64,000 nt of DNA, taken from assembly GCF_964355755.1 (NCBI RefSeq), contig NC_092671.1, forward strand, positions 10,301,001 to 10,365,000, given 5' to 3'. A program made the translations under genes and the position numbers. This stretch comes from Antedon mediterranea (Eukaryota; Echinodermata; Crinoidea; Comatulida; Antedonidae). This document shows, one piece after another, positions 39,601-45,333 of this stretch (the first letter of the stretch is position 1; each line of letters begins with the position of its first letter). The notes beneath the pieces are model-generated. The model was not told the DNA's origin. It saw only the letters and a list, made by a program, of their open reading frames with translations, and ran no database searches.

Positions 39601-40381
39601 CTAATAATCCTAAAGTTTATTTGATTGAAAAAATACTTATAAACAGTTTATAAAAAAAGCTGATTTCTACAGTAGGCTCTAATTAGACATGGAATATTGC
39701 TAGTTTCACATATTTATAAAGGTTTTACCTTGTGTTTATTAGTAGAGGTATTTTGCACATACTTACTGTACGTGCAGGGCAACCCAAGGTTCTCTTTTGA
39801 TAGAAAGTTATTCTGACGTAATTCCAGTGCAGCGTGTCATTGTACAATACCTCCAGTCTGTCATCATTTACAAAATGGAATAATACAAACAAATCGTTGC
39901 ACTGTGGAATTTGTTTCAGTTGAAATCACACTTATCTACATCTAAATCTCGATTGAAAATATAAGTTAAACTTTGTACAGGAATATTTATAAATGTATCA
40001 AGAAATAATATTATAAAATCTATGATAATCTCGTTCTTTTTTACATACGTTTTAAATAAATGTTGGTTTAGTATTCAATAATTTACAGTACTTGAAGAAG
40101 ATAACTCCTTATTAAGTATAATTTTGTGCTAATTAGACATACAACTTATTAAGTTTTGACATGCACATCGTATCTCCAAATGGAACATAACGATTGTTGT
40201 AACCAAATAAGCAACTTGAATAAATCAAATAATTGATTATGTTATACTAACCCAAATGAACAGTCTTTACAACATCGCTGACCTGACTGCCTAAGGTCAT
40301 GACAAGTGCGCTCATGCATGGCACAAACAGTGGTTTCACTATAGAACCATCCTTCTCCATCATTTCTGCTAGTTTTGACAT
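492..40381 (-). CDS. type I diacylglycerol kinase (alpha/beta/gamma group), 19 exons, 3' end outside window
   Basis: The gene encodes a Ca2+-responsive lipid kinase that phosphorylates diacylglycerol to phosphatidic acid, ending DAG signalling at membranes. In order the exons give an N-terminal RVH region (about residues 44-130), a Ser/Lys-rich linker, EF hands with loops at about 275-286 and 320-331, C1a (358-407), C1b (437-485), a Ser-rich hinge, and the catalytic domain with FVNPKSGG (about 555), GGDGT (about 608) and [10 protein letters not shown] (about 635). The accessory domain then begins with [17 protein letters not shown]. All splice phases match (0, 1 or 2 on both sides of every junction), giving about 756 residues. 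Vertebrate members are roughly 735-805 residues, so with a missing C-terminal part of perhaps 150-200 residues this protein is longer, mainly through linkers. The EF-hand plus tandem C1 layout is specific to type I DGKs. A single-copy invertebrate orthologue of DGKA/B/G is the best reading; which vertebrate paralogue is closest cannot be decided by eye. Confidence 0.95.
932..1092 (-). CDS. DGK exon 18: end of catalytic domain, linker to accessory domain
   Basis: The 161-bp exon starts in phase 1 (completing a Gly codon) after ...TTGATAG and ends at GTG|GTAAGT. It reads [20 protein letters not shown], then [20 protein letters not shown] and [13 protein letters not shown]. The DRW...DPVP...[10 protein letters not shown] pattern is diagnostic of DGKs. 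It joins in frame to NWGGG from the previous exon and to DAAIANRF in the next. Confidence 0.95.
1093..2042. other. DGK intron, no recognised element
   Basis: This is an AT-rich intron between exons 17 and 18. I see only poly-A/T runs and short AT repeats, and no exon-like island, RNA gene or transposon terminus. Confidence 0.7.
2043..2132 (-). CDS. DGK exon 17: catalytic glycine-rich segment
   Basis: The 90-bp exon follows ...TTTTACAG and ends before GTGAGA. It encodes [20 protein letters not shown] followed by LARCLNWGG, with split codons giving Asp at the front and Gly at the end. [10 protein letters not shown] is the second strongly conserved catalytic-domain block of DGKs and related lipid kinases, part of the nucleotide/substrate pocket. 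Frame and phases agree with neighbours. Confidence 0.96.
2133..3314. other. DGK intron with a Tigger-like fragment near 3.12-3.20 kb
   Basis: The intron is AT-rich. At about 3112-3200 it carries a degenerate copy of the 'tattcagg...gacag...aataggggttct' family that recurs at least seven more times in the window. The rest shows no recognisable feature; a 62-codon plus-strand open frame at 2833 has no coding character. Confidence 0.6.
3315..3400 (-). CDS. DGK exon 16: catalytic GGDGT loop
   Basis: The 86-bp exon begins after TTTTTCTAG and ends ATGG|GTAAGT. It reads [20 protein letters not shown] then VGWVLDCM, with Gly and Asp codons split at the two edges. GGDGT is the ATP-binding phosphate loop of diacylglycerol kinases. 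The surrounding [11 protein letters not shown] is near-invariant across the family. Confidence 0.97.
3401..5952. other. DGK intron with LINE 3' remnant
   Basis: The 2.55-kb intron is AT-rich. The only elements I can recognise are a GC-richer patch around 3500-3600 of unknown nature and a LINE remnant at 5575-5930 (listed separately). Confidence 0.6.
5575..5930 (+). pseudogene. LINE reverse-transcriptase C-terminal remnant with 3' tail
   Basis: Reading the plus strand from about 5605 gives [20 protein letters not shown], then [11 protein letters not shown] and a basic tail. The pattern 'R-x-F-S-V-x-G-P-x-x-W-N-x-L-P' is the usual C-terminus of CR1/L2/Jockey-type non-LTR retrotransposon polyproteins. 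It is followed by an AT-rich 3' UTR ending in ataaataaat near 5928. It is truncated at the 5' side, as is usual for LINE insertions. The assignment is from pattern memory only. Confidence 0.5.
5953..6101 (-). CDS. DGK exon 15: start of catalytic domain
   Basis: The 149-bp exon follows TTTTTGTGAAG and ends GG|GTAAGT (phase 2). It encodes [20 protein letters not shown], then [20 protein letters not shown] and [22 protein letters not shown] marks the beginning of the DAGK catalytic domain; QYLLNPRQV is the next conserved strand-helix. The intron phases fit both neighbours. Confidence 0.96.
6102..7592. other. DGK intron with Tigger-like fragment and GC-rich insertion
   Basis: Around 6140-6290 lies another member of the 'gaaacaaatgagggacaat...tattcag' family. 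A clearly less AT-rich block occupies about 6905-7265 (listed separately). The rest is plain AT-rich intron. Confidence 0.6.
6905..7265. mobile_element. GC-richer inserted block with two TGACGTCA palindromes
   Basis: Composition changes sharply here against the AT-rich intron. Two exact CRE-type palindromes TGACGTCA occur at 6951-6958 and 6971-6978. The block ends near a 'cctaaactcgggtatcccaag' stretch. I infer an old transposon insertion, but no terminal repeats or coding frame can be seen, so the class is unknown. Confidence 0.35.
7593..7703 (-). CDS. DGK exon 14: Ser-rich hinge, phase-0 symmetric
   Basis: The 111-bp exon (37 codons) lies between ...TTTACAG and GTAAGT. It encodes [20 protein letters not shown] then [17 protein letters not shown]. 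It sits between C1b and the catalytic domain, where DGKs have a poorly conserved linker. RRTVS and RTDS match basophilic-kinase consensus sites. Both edges are phase 0, so skipping would keep the frame and join ICPAVL directly to VTPPVGTHP. Confidence 0.9.
8654..9068. repeat. 55-bp direct duplication separated by about 300 bp
   Basis: The word 'agtcttagattaattcacaa' and its flanks through 'gacagctttaaagtt' occur at 8670-8706 and 9026-9069 with only a few changes. It is a local duplication of intron sequence. Confidence 0.75.
9071..9200. mobile_element. GC-rich block of unknown type
   Basis: The sequence from 'gctgggtaatcatcagg' through 'cctacctagggttacaggtc' stands out by base composition and directly follows the second copy of the 55-bp duplication. 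No open frame or terminal repeat is seen. I suspect a fragment of a retroelement, without proof. Confidence 0.3.
9591..9750. mobile_element. MITE family 1, copy A
   Basis: The ends are inverted: 'gtctacactatcaaa...agtttaacaaaa' on the left and '...gtcaaataaaatttgatagtgta' on the right. The centre carries 'ccatatatgggcaaatcacat' and two copies of the subrepeat 'aatatggtagtgatatg'. Related copies occur at 23626-23750, 45270-45333 plus 46319-46412, and 61780-61950. Small size, no coding frame and inverted ends point to a non-autonomous DNA transposon. Confidence 0.75.
10101..10199 (-). CDS. DGK exon 13: C1b second half and linker
   Basis: The 99-bp exon, phase 0 on both sides, encodes [20 protein letters not shown] then [13 protein letters not shown]. 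The first part supplies the His and last two Cys of the second C1 zinc finger (H-x2-C-x7-C). [11 protein letters not shown] is a conserved type I DGK motif just after C1b. It joins WCKIR of exon 12 in frame. Confidence 0.95.
10200..10775. other. DGK intron largely made of a 47-bp tandem repeat
   Basis: This short intron between the two C1b exons is filled for more than half its length by the repeat at 10405-10735. The remainder is G/T-rich without recognisable features. Confidence 0.7.
10405..10735. repeat. 47-bp tandem repeat, about six units
   Basis: Units start at 'aaatgaatt' near 10452, 10499, 10546, 10593 (variant), 10637 and 10684, that is mostly every 47 bp. Each has 'ggcaatcacc...attaaggggacacttacccatg'. 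The words 'attaaagggacac' and 'cccatgaaat' are shared with the Tigger-like family at 22.0-22.7 kb, so this array probably grew from an inserted copy of that family. Confidence 0.85.
10776..10895 (-). CDS. DGK exon 12: C1b first half
   Basis: The 120-bp exon (40 codons, phase 0/0) lies between TTATCAG and GTAAGT. It encodes [20 protein letters not shown] then [20 protein letters not shown]. The Cys pairs C-x2-C at CSRC and CRWC are the zinc ligands of C1b. [15 protein letters not shown] is typical of the second C1 domain of type I DGKs. Confidence 0.96.
10896..13006. other. DGK intron with one MITE
   Basis: The intron is AT-rich with a MITE at 11875-12026. No other element is recognised; open frames around 12.2-12.6 kb on both strands look like chance. 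Confidence 0.6.
11875..12026. mobile_element. MITE family 2, complete copy
   Basis: The ends form an imperfect inverted repeat: 'aaggcgtggttcccacttgt' on the left against the reverse complement of 'cgctagtgggaaccaagctt' on the right, extended by 'gcgttgcgtcg'. The 152-bp unit has no coding frame. The right end alone recurs at 22764-22797. Confidence 0.75.
13007..13042 (-). CDS. DGK exon 11: 36-nt microexon in the C1a-C1b linker
   Basis: A 12-codon island, [12 protein letters not shown], is bounded by CCCTTAG and GTAGGT, phase 0 on both sides. It fits exactly between KSKKAGAV of exon 10 and EVMTHHW of exon 12. It is Ser-rich and can be included or skipped without changing frame. The low-information length means it rests on splice sites, phase and GC contrast. 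Confidence 0.65.
13043..15180. other. DGK intron, mostly featureless
   Basis: The intron is AT-rich. A piece near 13540-13640 ('ttccggaaacccagcc...attgggagagtg') resembles the Tigger-like sequence at 19330-19500. No other feature is recognised. Confidence 0.5.
15181..15272 (-). CDS. DGK exon 10: C1a end and linker
   Basis: The 92-bp exon begins in phase 1 after ...TTTCAG and ends GCAGTT|GTAAGT. It encodes [20 protein letters not shown] then [10 protein letters not shown], with the split codon giving Phe before the first Cys. It contributes the final ligands of C1a (C-x4-H-x2-C-x7-C). The tail is the basic linker toward C1b. Confidence 0.95.
15484..15951. mobile_element. MITE-like element with about 34-bp terminal inverted repeats
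   Basis: The left end 'aggcct-A(11)-ttgtttgtttgctgtca' and the right end 'tgacagcaaacaaac...tttgggcct' are inverted copies with a few changes. The 468-bp interior has long A/T homopolymers and two segments with unusually many CpGs ('gggcgcgttaggcccgg', 'ggcgaaactaggggcgtcgg'). There is no coding frame. Target duplication is not clear. Confidence 0.75.
16509..17272. repeat. pair of about 160-bp direct repeats around a 440-bp core
   Basis: 'gtattagcattg-agctattg' through 'catcgcccttttcaaaatag' and 'atatagacgaac' occurs at 16509-16673 and 17111-17272 with few differences, including a small deletion in the second copy. This may be a local segmental duplication or the remains of a small LTR-type (TRIM) element. 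No primer-binding site could be identified. Confidence 0.75.
18029..18146 (-). CDS. DGK exon 9: C1a first half
   Basis: The 118-bp exon lies between ATTTCTAG and GTGAGT. It encodes [20 protein letters not shown], then [19 protein letters not shown] plus a split Phe. The pattern H-x12-C-x2-C-x13-C-x2-C, completed in exon 10, is a canonical C1 zinc finger. GLGKQGLSC is characteristic of C1a of type I DGKs. Confidence 0.96.
18147..19041. other. DGK intron, no firm feature
   Basis: The intron is AT-rich. A short stretch at about 18966-19003 ('gtgtggcacagtgagttgaa') looks like the A-box head of a tRNA-derived SINE but has no matching B box, so I do not call it. Confidence 0.5.
19042..19161 (-). 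CDS. DGK exon 8: second EF hand
   Basis: The 120-bp exon (phase 0/0) lies between TGTTACAG and GTAAGT. It reads [20 protein letters not shown] then [20 protein letters not shown]. The loop [12 protein letters not shown] has Asp at 1, 3, 5 and Glu at 12, so it should bind Ca2+. EWIRGG.T.PLLVLLG is the usual run into C1a. A second AG nine bases inside gives an alternative acceptor that would remove ILQ. Confidence 0.96.
19162..19764. other. DGK intron with Tigger-like segment at 19330-19500
   Basis: The segment starts 'aactctctaaaaaccggaaa' and ends 'ggtattgggagagttg', a short inverted-end arrangement typical of Tigger/pogo-derived pieces. The rest is AT-rich. Confidence 0.5.
19765..19839 (-). 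CDS. DGK exon 7: between the EF hands
   Basis: The 75-bp exon, phase 0/0, follows TTCTTCATCAG and ends before GTATGA, a slightly unusual donor. It encodes [20 protein letters not shown] then TELRP. The first Glu completes the loop of EF hand 1. The sequence aligns well with known type I DGKs. Confidence 0.94.
19997..20046 (-). CDS. DGK exon 6: first EF hand
   Basis: The 50-bp exon lies between TTTTTCAG and GTAAGA. With a split Phe it encodes [17 protein letters not shown]. The loop [11 protein letters not shown] plus Glu from exon 7 has Asp at 1 and 3, Asn at 5, Asp at 9 and Glu at 12, as expected for a Ca2+-binding EF hand. [12 protein letters not shown] is a family signature. Confidence 0.95.
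20258..20345 (-). mobile_element. possible tRNA-derived SINE remnant
   Basis: On the minus strand 'ccagggttcaaatcctgtcc' looks like a tRNA T-arm with a B-box (GGTTCAAATCC) and a nearly complete stem. Upstream 'gcttgcctacttaaattc' resembles the anticodon-to-variable region of tRNA-derived SINEs. No full cloverleaf can be drawn, so this is not a tRNA gene. Confidence 0.35.
21558..21700 (-). mobile_element. LINE/SINE 3' end with (AATC)n tail on the minus strand
   Basis: The plus strand begins with five GATT units followed by 'cttttatttttcacacaaca' and a low-complexity run. Tandem 4-5-bp tails of this type terminate CR1/L2/RTE-like retroelements. The same architecture recurs at 22181 and 48138. 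Confidence 0.45.
22005..22690. repeat. about 85-bp tandem array of the Tigger-like family
   Basis: Each unit reads 'ggccaacccctattcagggt', 'atatcctaaataagggacac', 'tatcccatgaaataaacaag' and 'ggacaatatatgttgtaaca'. There are about six units, with a slightly longer one (extra 'tagata') first and a decayed one last. One unit is split by the insertion at 22181-22416. Confidence 0.9.
22181..22416 (-). mobile_element. retroelement 3' end inserted in the tandem array, about 15-bp target duplication
   Basis: The insert starts with TTCAA repeats (a TTGAA tail on the minus strand) and is flanked by 'acaagggacaatata' before and 'acaaggaacaatata' after, a target-site duplication with one change. This fits target-primed reverse transcription by a LINE machinery. 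The 236-bp body has no coding frame; it may be a 5'-truncated LINE or a SINE. Confidence 0.7.
22764..22797. mobile_element. MITE family 2, right-end fragment
   Basis: 'cgtcggtcgctagtgggaac' followed by 'caagctt' matches the right terminus of the complete copy at 11875-12026. The left part is not present. Confidence 0.65.
22935..23153 (-). CDS. DGK exon 5: basic linker and lead-in to EF hand 1
   Basis: The 219-bp exon begins after TGCTTTTAG in phase 1 (split Ser) and ends GAAT|GTAGGT. It reads [60 protein letters not shown] and [12 protein letters not shown]. The second half, [24 protein letters not shown], is classical type I DGK sequence. The Lys/Arg-rich front could act as a membrane or nuclear-targeting patch; that is inference. 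Confidence 0.93.
23154..23892. other. DGK intron with MITE family 1 copy B
   Basis: The intron is AT-rich, with a decayed MITE at 23626-23750 and a neighbouring 'cctataaatgggacactatcc' Tigger-like word. Nothing else is seen. Confidence 0.6.
23626..23750. mobile_element. MITE family 1, copy B (decayed)
   Basis: It has 'gctgtctacactatcaacta' at the left and 'aagtttgatagtgacggacagag' (partly changed) at the right. The internal 'tatatatgggcacatc' is kept. It is shorter and more diverged than copies A and D, with a single remnant of the internal subrepeat. Confidence 0.65.
23893..24033 (-). CDS. DGK exon 4: Ser/Lys-rich linker
   Basis: The 141-bp exon begins after CTCTTAAAG (split Gly) and ends AAAA|GTAAGC (split Ser). 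It encodes [40 protein letters not shown] and ADTDKK. It is low-complexity sequence that lengthens the RVH-to-EF linker beyond that of vertebrate relatives. Phase agreement on both sides (1 and 1) and GC contrast support it; the sequence itself is not conserved enough to be diagnostic. It could be skipped without frame change. Confidence 0.75.
26853..26930. repeat. perfect inverted repeat, two 35-bp arms and an 8-nt loop
   Basis: The arms at 26853-26887 and 26896-26930 are exact reverse complements, beginning tttattgttgataaaatc. The loop is cagatcta and itself contains the AGATCT palindrome. An RNA from either strand would form a 35-bp duplex with no mismatch. Perfect pairing suggests recent origin by inverted duplication; ordinary microRNA precursors are imperfect. 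Confidence 0.95.
27878..28003. repeat. 63-bp tandem duplication
   Basis: 'tttattaaaaatattttata', then 'caaaaattcattccttct' and 'catacataaatacagta', occurs twice at an offset of 63 bp (27878 and 27941) with a single change in the body. Confidence 0.9.
28269..28484. mobile_element. possible MITE with GCACTGGACTT inverted ends
   Basis: 'gcactggactt' at 28269-28279 is exactly inverted at 28474-28484 (aagtccagtgc), and the inner flanks also show inverted similarity ('tggtaaatttaac' against 'ggttaatttgacca'). The 216-bp unit is less AT-rich than its surroundings. No target duplication is evident. Confidence 0.5.
31261..31498 (-). CDS. DGK exon 3: RVH domain core and Ala/Thr-rich linker
   Basis: The 238-bp exon follows TTATTTTAG and is read to the donor CCAG|GTGAAG, the only good donor whose phase (1) fits exon 4. 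It encodes [20 protein letters not shown] then [20 protein letters not shown], followed by an Ala/Thr/Met-rich stretch ending [10 protein letters not shown]. The first 33 residues match the DGK N-terminal (RVH) domain. Two other GT sites further 3' exist but are out of phase (phase 2 and 0), so the end is less certain than the start. Confidence 0.9.
31640..32335. repeat. 126-151-bp repeat, five diverged copies
   Basis: The word 'gaagaggatcccatttt' or a variant recurs at about 31698, 31838, 31964, 32105 and 32256, followed each time by 'gaac-tttta-gaacatggaac', 'cttaatgcctctttcaaagg' and 'atgaggcaatcttctaggag'. Spacing varies between 126 and 151 bp. The last copy continues into the first unit of the 85-bp array through the shared word 'aaaggatgagg'. 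Confidence 0.88.
32329..34530. repeat. 85-bp satellite, about 26 units
   Basis: The unit is 'aaaggatgaggacattaaat', 'taaactatcttttctaatga', 'ccaacaagatggtgcaactc', 'ccttgcagccatcttgctcc' and 'tgctt'. Units carry an inverted pair caagatgg...ccatcttg. Two unit types exist, 'attaaatt...gacc' and 'attatagt...gatc', alternating in part of the array. Three late units are 88 bp with 'caacaactcccttgtag'. The array ends in a decayed unit before 34530. Confidence 0.97.
35774..35850 (-). CDS. DGK exon 2: RVH domain first half
   Basis: The 77-bp exon follows TTTTTAG in phase 1 and ends CAG|GTTAGT. It encodes [20 protein letters not shown] then YNPEQ. [20 protein letters not shown] is the start of the DGK RVH region and joins [10 protein letters not shown] of exon 3 in frame. 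The preceding split codon is N/D/Y/H-type, depending on the upstream exon. Confidence 0.93.
35988..36117. mobile_element. Tigger/pogo-like MITE, 130 bp, TA target duplication
   Basis: The left end 'caattgaatctccagtaagc' and the reverse complement of the right end, 'cagttgaacctccgtgagcg', match at about 80 percent, followed on both sides by 'gccac/gccaac'. The element is flanked by TA on both sides. Ends of this type (CAGTTGAACCTC) are typical of Tigger/pogo-group mariner elements. Confidence 0.75.
39178..39310 (+). pseudogene. decayed LINE reverse-transcriptase C-terminus
   Basis: The plus strand gives QWFGY, then after a frameshift [15 protein letters not shown], recalling the 'WFGHVERMxxDRLPK' motif near the end of many non-LTR retrotransposon reverse transcriptases. 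Stops and shifts follow at once. It is only a short relic and the clade cannot be told. Confidence 0.45.
40252..40381 (-). CDS. DGK exon 1 (putative): novel N-terminus with start codon
   Basis: An ATG at 40381 in good context (AAAATGT, A at -3) opens 43 codons: [40 protein letters not shown] and VHL. It ends G|GTTAGT in phase 1, matching exon 2 and giving Asp at the junction. The block is visibly richer in G and C than its AT-rich surroundings, as are the certain exons. Against it: the sequence does not resemble the usual 'FxQLQxYxEYS' beginning of type I DGKs, and the frame stays open upstream of the ATG. It may be one of several alternative first exons or a coincidence. Confidence 0.4.
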
Positions 40382-43300
40382 TTTAACAGGTAATACCAAA
40401 GATATCGTTGAAGATACCACTAATGTATATACGTATATAAAATATGCGTCTATAAATTATGCAATCACTGGCATAATATTTACAGAATTTGATGACGATA
40501 TTTTACCAGCTGTCAAAATAGGAATATCCTATAGAAATATGAACATCAATCTTCTTTAACTTTTAAATTAACAATTTTTTAAGCGTTATATAAGTTTGTC
40601 AAAATACAGATGTCTTTATTCAGAAATACAATTCATCCTCAGATAGAAAAGATGCAAACCGTAGTGTTTGATAATCCTTAGGAATGTTGCCAGTTTCGAG
40701 ATAACCGCAAACAGATCGATTACGTCAGCTCTTTGTGGGTATATCCTACATAATCTCTATTCTCGAGTGATATGAACGCCTTTTTTTGCTGTGTACGCTA
40801 CAAATTATTAATTAGTTTACACCTTCATAAAGCTGAACGTTCAATTAGTTTTCTTAATTAAAACGCATGATATGCTTTCTTGAAGATGCAATGAGTTAAA
40901 CATTCCACAATAAATGACTTCAACGTGTGACTGAAACTAAACTTCTTATGGTTGCCCTTGTTTTCAGTTTAATAGTTTTGATAGCTCAATCCGTGCTCTA
41001 GTAATGTTACTGTAGAAGTGTTTATATTCCCAGTAACCGCGCTATATAGACAAAAGATTTTTACGCTTCTTCGGAACTGATCCACCTTCAGCCAACTTTC
41101 AAAATCAATCATATGCTATATCCGCAAGTATAATATCCCAATAAAACAATGTTAATATTGTTTACAATTTCACCTTGCTATATACTTCCTATTTCCAGGT
41201 GAGGCTTTGGTGGAAGCTGTTGTCTACCTGCAAATGTCTCTGCTACTATGAAATAGGATTATTCAATAGTAAAATTCTGTTATCTTTTAAGGTCATTGGT
41301 TGTATTAATTTAAATACTATCAAATATGCAATGTGTTTACCTCAACGCTCCTATTGTATCTACCTGTGCTACTCCCTTTACAACTGGACAGCAAGATACA
41401 CACACAAAAACACAAGACCAGGACAGCTTAGGAAAACAGAAATGCCTTCAAAGTAGAGACTGTCTATGCAAATGACTTACGCAGGCAATTTATACTCTGA
41501 TAAATAGCTCATTAATATCTATTCAAAATGATTGAAGTATCAACGAACAGTCAGCCAACACCTAGCACAGACAAAAAAATGCTGAATCAATGTAGGATAT
41601 CCAAGGCCTGTTGTGGTATGACAATTGAGGCCAATACAATACAATAGGCAGCATTTATTAACACCCACACAAACAAGTGCTCTATCCAAACTTAACAACT
41701 CAGTGATCAAATTATAAAAGTCAACTAACAAATAAAACAACACTGACGGACAAAATGCTTCACTGGATTCTGGATAAATAGTTTTTAAAAAACACCCAGT
41801 CTTTAAATAGAATTTGCTTGAATATATATCTGCAATAAATTACTGTCAAAATATATAGTTGAATGTAGGGCGTGTACAATATTATTAAATCAATCCAATG
41901 GAGTATGTTCAAACTTTTGGGCTGATGACGTTCCGAACATCTGATACATAGATGTAATACAAGATCTGGTCAACAAAATCAAATTATCTGTCAAACCTTT
42001 GCAATATATAATCAAATCATAAAGATGGTATGGCAAACTTTCTAATAACAGGGATTATTTTCCTGAAATCCTCCTAGAAATCCTCTTGCCCATCTAACGG
42101 CGTCCTGACAAGAATTGTAAGCTTAAAATATGTTGATTTTTAATACTCAAGCCTGTCATATAGTAGATGTGATTGCTATTTACAAGTATAGTACTTTAAG
42201 CTAATCCTCATTGAATCTTTGAATTGGTAGGTACAGTACTGCACTCTGCAGACTGCCTCCCACAGGAACAAGATACAATCCTTGCAATGAATTACTTGAT
42301 AATATCATTCTTGGACTCAACCATTTTCAAGAAGGGATTCCATCCCATTAACTGTACACAGTTTGTTTTAGAAAATAGTAAAAATGTTATGAATTCTACA
42401 AATATTTTTAAATAATACAGTTTATCAAACTTGTTAACAATTCTATTTGCTAGTAGCAATAATTATACTTTATTTTATCTTGCATACAATAATGCATATA
42501 TTAATAATGTTAGTTATGAATGATGGGACCGTGTGGTAAGGTTTGACACTATTTAAACATCTGTTCTCTACAAATACAAAATCTGTTTTGTTTACATACA
42601 TAGAATAATTCCATCAGATCAACACTTTAAACTGGTCAAGCTGATCACAGTGGACATAACTTATGTATATTTCCTAAAATATAGCGTCTTGTTATAGGCC
42701 CTACCTGTACAGAATATGTATACTCTATTATTCTACTATTCTGCATAAGGACGTATGTTTTACCCTATACAGTATGTTTATGCATAACTGTTATTCATTA
42801 TAGTTATATATACTTCTGGACTTAAATAAAGTCCTTTGGAAATGTAAGTTTGTGATGATGAAGATTTCATTATAGCATCAATCACTACCCTTGATTGAGA
42901 TATATGAATTATTCATGAGAATATAAAGGTCAAAGGCAGTTCGTTTCTCATCGATTCTAATCATGATGACAAGTAATCATAACATATAAGAAAGGTGCTA
43001 ACAATAGTGTATAATTAATATTGACCTGGTCATTAGAATTAGGTCACGTTAATTGACATCAGTATAATGGAATACACAGTACTACTCACCCCGGAATTCT
43101 TGTATAAAGATGCTATTAATATTTATATTTACCGTAGTTTACTACTAAATCTACCCATCCTCGGGCAGTTTGACATACAAACGATAATAATGAATGATAA
43201 TATTATGTGTAAGTATACAAAGTGCTCAAGCCACTAAGTGTATCAATTTGCTTTCAATATTACTAATACTTCTAAAATTGTAAATTGTCACTGATTTACA

Positions 43301-44712
43301 TCAACATCAAGGGCGAGGCTGTTTTTTAAGGTACTGGCCATCCTAAACCATTTTCACCGACCATTACTGAATTTCCAATCCAAGCCTCATTTTGCAATAA
43401 ATGCGCTTCCACCCCCACCTTTTCAGGATTCCCTAAATCTGTCAGATCACTCAGATTTGATCAAATGTTCCGCCTAAGCATTCTACACTATTTAAATATT
43501 TCCACTCAAACTGTTCTACAAGTACTCAGTACACACAATGATGTACTTAATGATGCATTAATCTTCAACTTTTTTCTTCTTCACTAATAAATGTTATAAT
43601 CTATTCTTGCCTTCTAATGGAATATAGAATATAAAATCTCCATTAAATATTCTTCTATAAGGTCACATTTATTTATTTGAATGATATGACTCAGTTTTAC
43701 TGATCACATTTCAATATCAGGTTTCAAAGTAATAAGGATTTTATTAATCAGTCAATAAACTAATTAACCAAAAAGTCATTCAGTTTTTTTAAATATATTA
43801 CTGAAACAATTTGTAAAAGTAAAAATAGAAGATGCACATTATTTACATTTGTGTCGGCATTTCAAATTTAAGTTTTATGTGGAATATATTACATGTATGT
43901 ATTTCCACTGCATAATGTAAAAAAAAAAATTTTTCAATCATAATCAGTTTCTAGTAATCTAAGCATTGACACCAACGATAAAATAGAGACACATTAACGC
44001 AATATTGATAAGTTTTAGTAGGAATCCTCGAAAACAGAGATCCTAAGTCTCAGGTCTCTGTTTTTGAAACACCCCAGGTAAACAGAACTAATACCACTGT
44101 AATAGGTTTATGTTAAATTCAACCAAAACACTTTCCAGTGAACAAACGAGAGGTAATATATTTAACACCCATATTTGAAGTCTGGATACTGTATTCTACT
44201 TTATTTCCTTATTTATGTTGCATAGAATCATAAGTACAGTAGCACTATTATCAATGTGGTCGTAAATTAACAATGGTTTTTAACAATAGAACTTTTGAAT
44301 CTAGAATTTACCTTTAAAATCATTATTTACAAGCTATTAAATAACAACACAGAATGTTGGGCTAGACTTAAGACAGAGTATGATCAATTTTTCTAGCCGT
44401 TGATACTATTTACAACTAATATATATACATCTAACAAACAATAAGACAGTTAATAACAACAGATACATAATTACAACTTTATGCCATTGTTCGGCTACTA
44501 GGAAATTCTTTTTTTTAAACCAAAAAAACTTGTATGAAAAACTACAATTTCTGAAACCAGACATATTTTTTTTATATGGTTTTATTCATCTTAATCATGT
44601 TTACTTATTTTATTGTTGTTTGTTGCAGTTGGATGTAAATAACTGATACTAATATGTTACCTATTTCATAGAGAATATAAAACAGAAATAGCTGTACTAT
44701 CATATGAATGTG

Positions 44713-44745
<33 letters not shown>

Positions 44746-45269
44746 TGATGAGGCACCATTAATTACATAACATATAAAAACTCTTCAATCATTAAAACAT
44801 TCATCTGGTATACCTGGTAACAGAACATACTGTAAAATAAAATCCTCTTATGAAATCTATGATGGCAAGCAAATGCAAACAATAATATTAATATGAATAT
44901 AGAGACAAACAAAGAAATTATAGTTCTATTAAGGTTCACATTGAAGAGACTTGATGTCTACAGATTTATCTACCAAGATCTATTTCTACTACATCTTCTA
45001 TTAAAGATTATTATGTTGTATTTATTGTAATAATGGGTAAATAGCCAGCAGTACAGAAAGATTTCAAATGTCTGAGAAGAATGAGGAGCAAATCTATTAA
45101 TTATAGATCGGATCTGTACAATAAGACTTGTATAAAAAGAGGTCTGGGATAATGTTGAAGAACATAGGCAAATGTTGATTCTATTTTCAAATTTAAATTA
45201 TAGCCTAAATTAAATATATACTTTCAACTTGTTGAGACAGAAACAGGCATGTCCCCTTGATTCCACCCT
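40382..45269. other. upstream flank or first intron, no gene recognised
   Basis: This region would hold the 5' UTR and promoter if exon 1 is right. GC-richer patches lie at 40660-40760 and 41030-41110, and an open frame at 41175-41456 has no recognisable homology. A microsatellite (ATA)n sits at 44714-44743. I see no reliable promoter, RNA gene or exon. Confidence 0.4.
44714..44743. repeat. (ATA)n microsatellite
   Basis: About ten uninterrupted trinucleotide repeats of taa/aat/ata. Confidence 0.95.
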
Positions 45270-45333
45270 AAAGCTCTGTCCACACTATCAAACTATTTTG
45301 ACAAAAAAGTGTGATGTGGTAGTGGTATAAATG

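Larger units (their letters stand above)
35851..40251. other. DGK intron 1 (putative), with Tigger-like MITE and LINE remnant
   Basis: The intron is 4.4 kb of AT-rich DNA. A 130-bp Tigger-like MITE lies at 35988-36117, a short Tigger-like word near 38310-38350 and a decayed reverse-transcriptase fragment at 39178-39310. I searched for a canonical 'LQxYAEY' N-terminal exon here and found none. Confidence 0.55.

Noticed and set aside
41175-41456. 93-codon plus-strand open frame
   Set aside because: It is Cys- and Tyr-rich without any motif, and there are no splice partners or similarity. It is probably chance.
41488-41500. TATA-like word (GAGTATAAATTGCC on the minus strand) as DGK promoter
   Set aside because: TATA-like words are frequent in such AT-rich DNA, and no linked first exon can be shown. 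The promoter cannot be placed.
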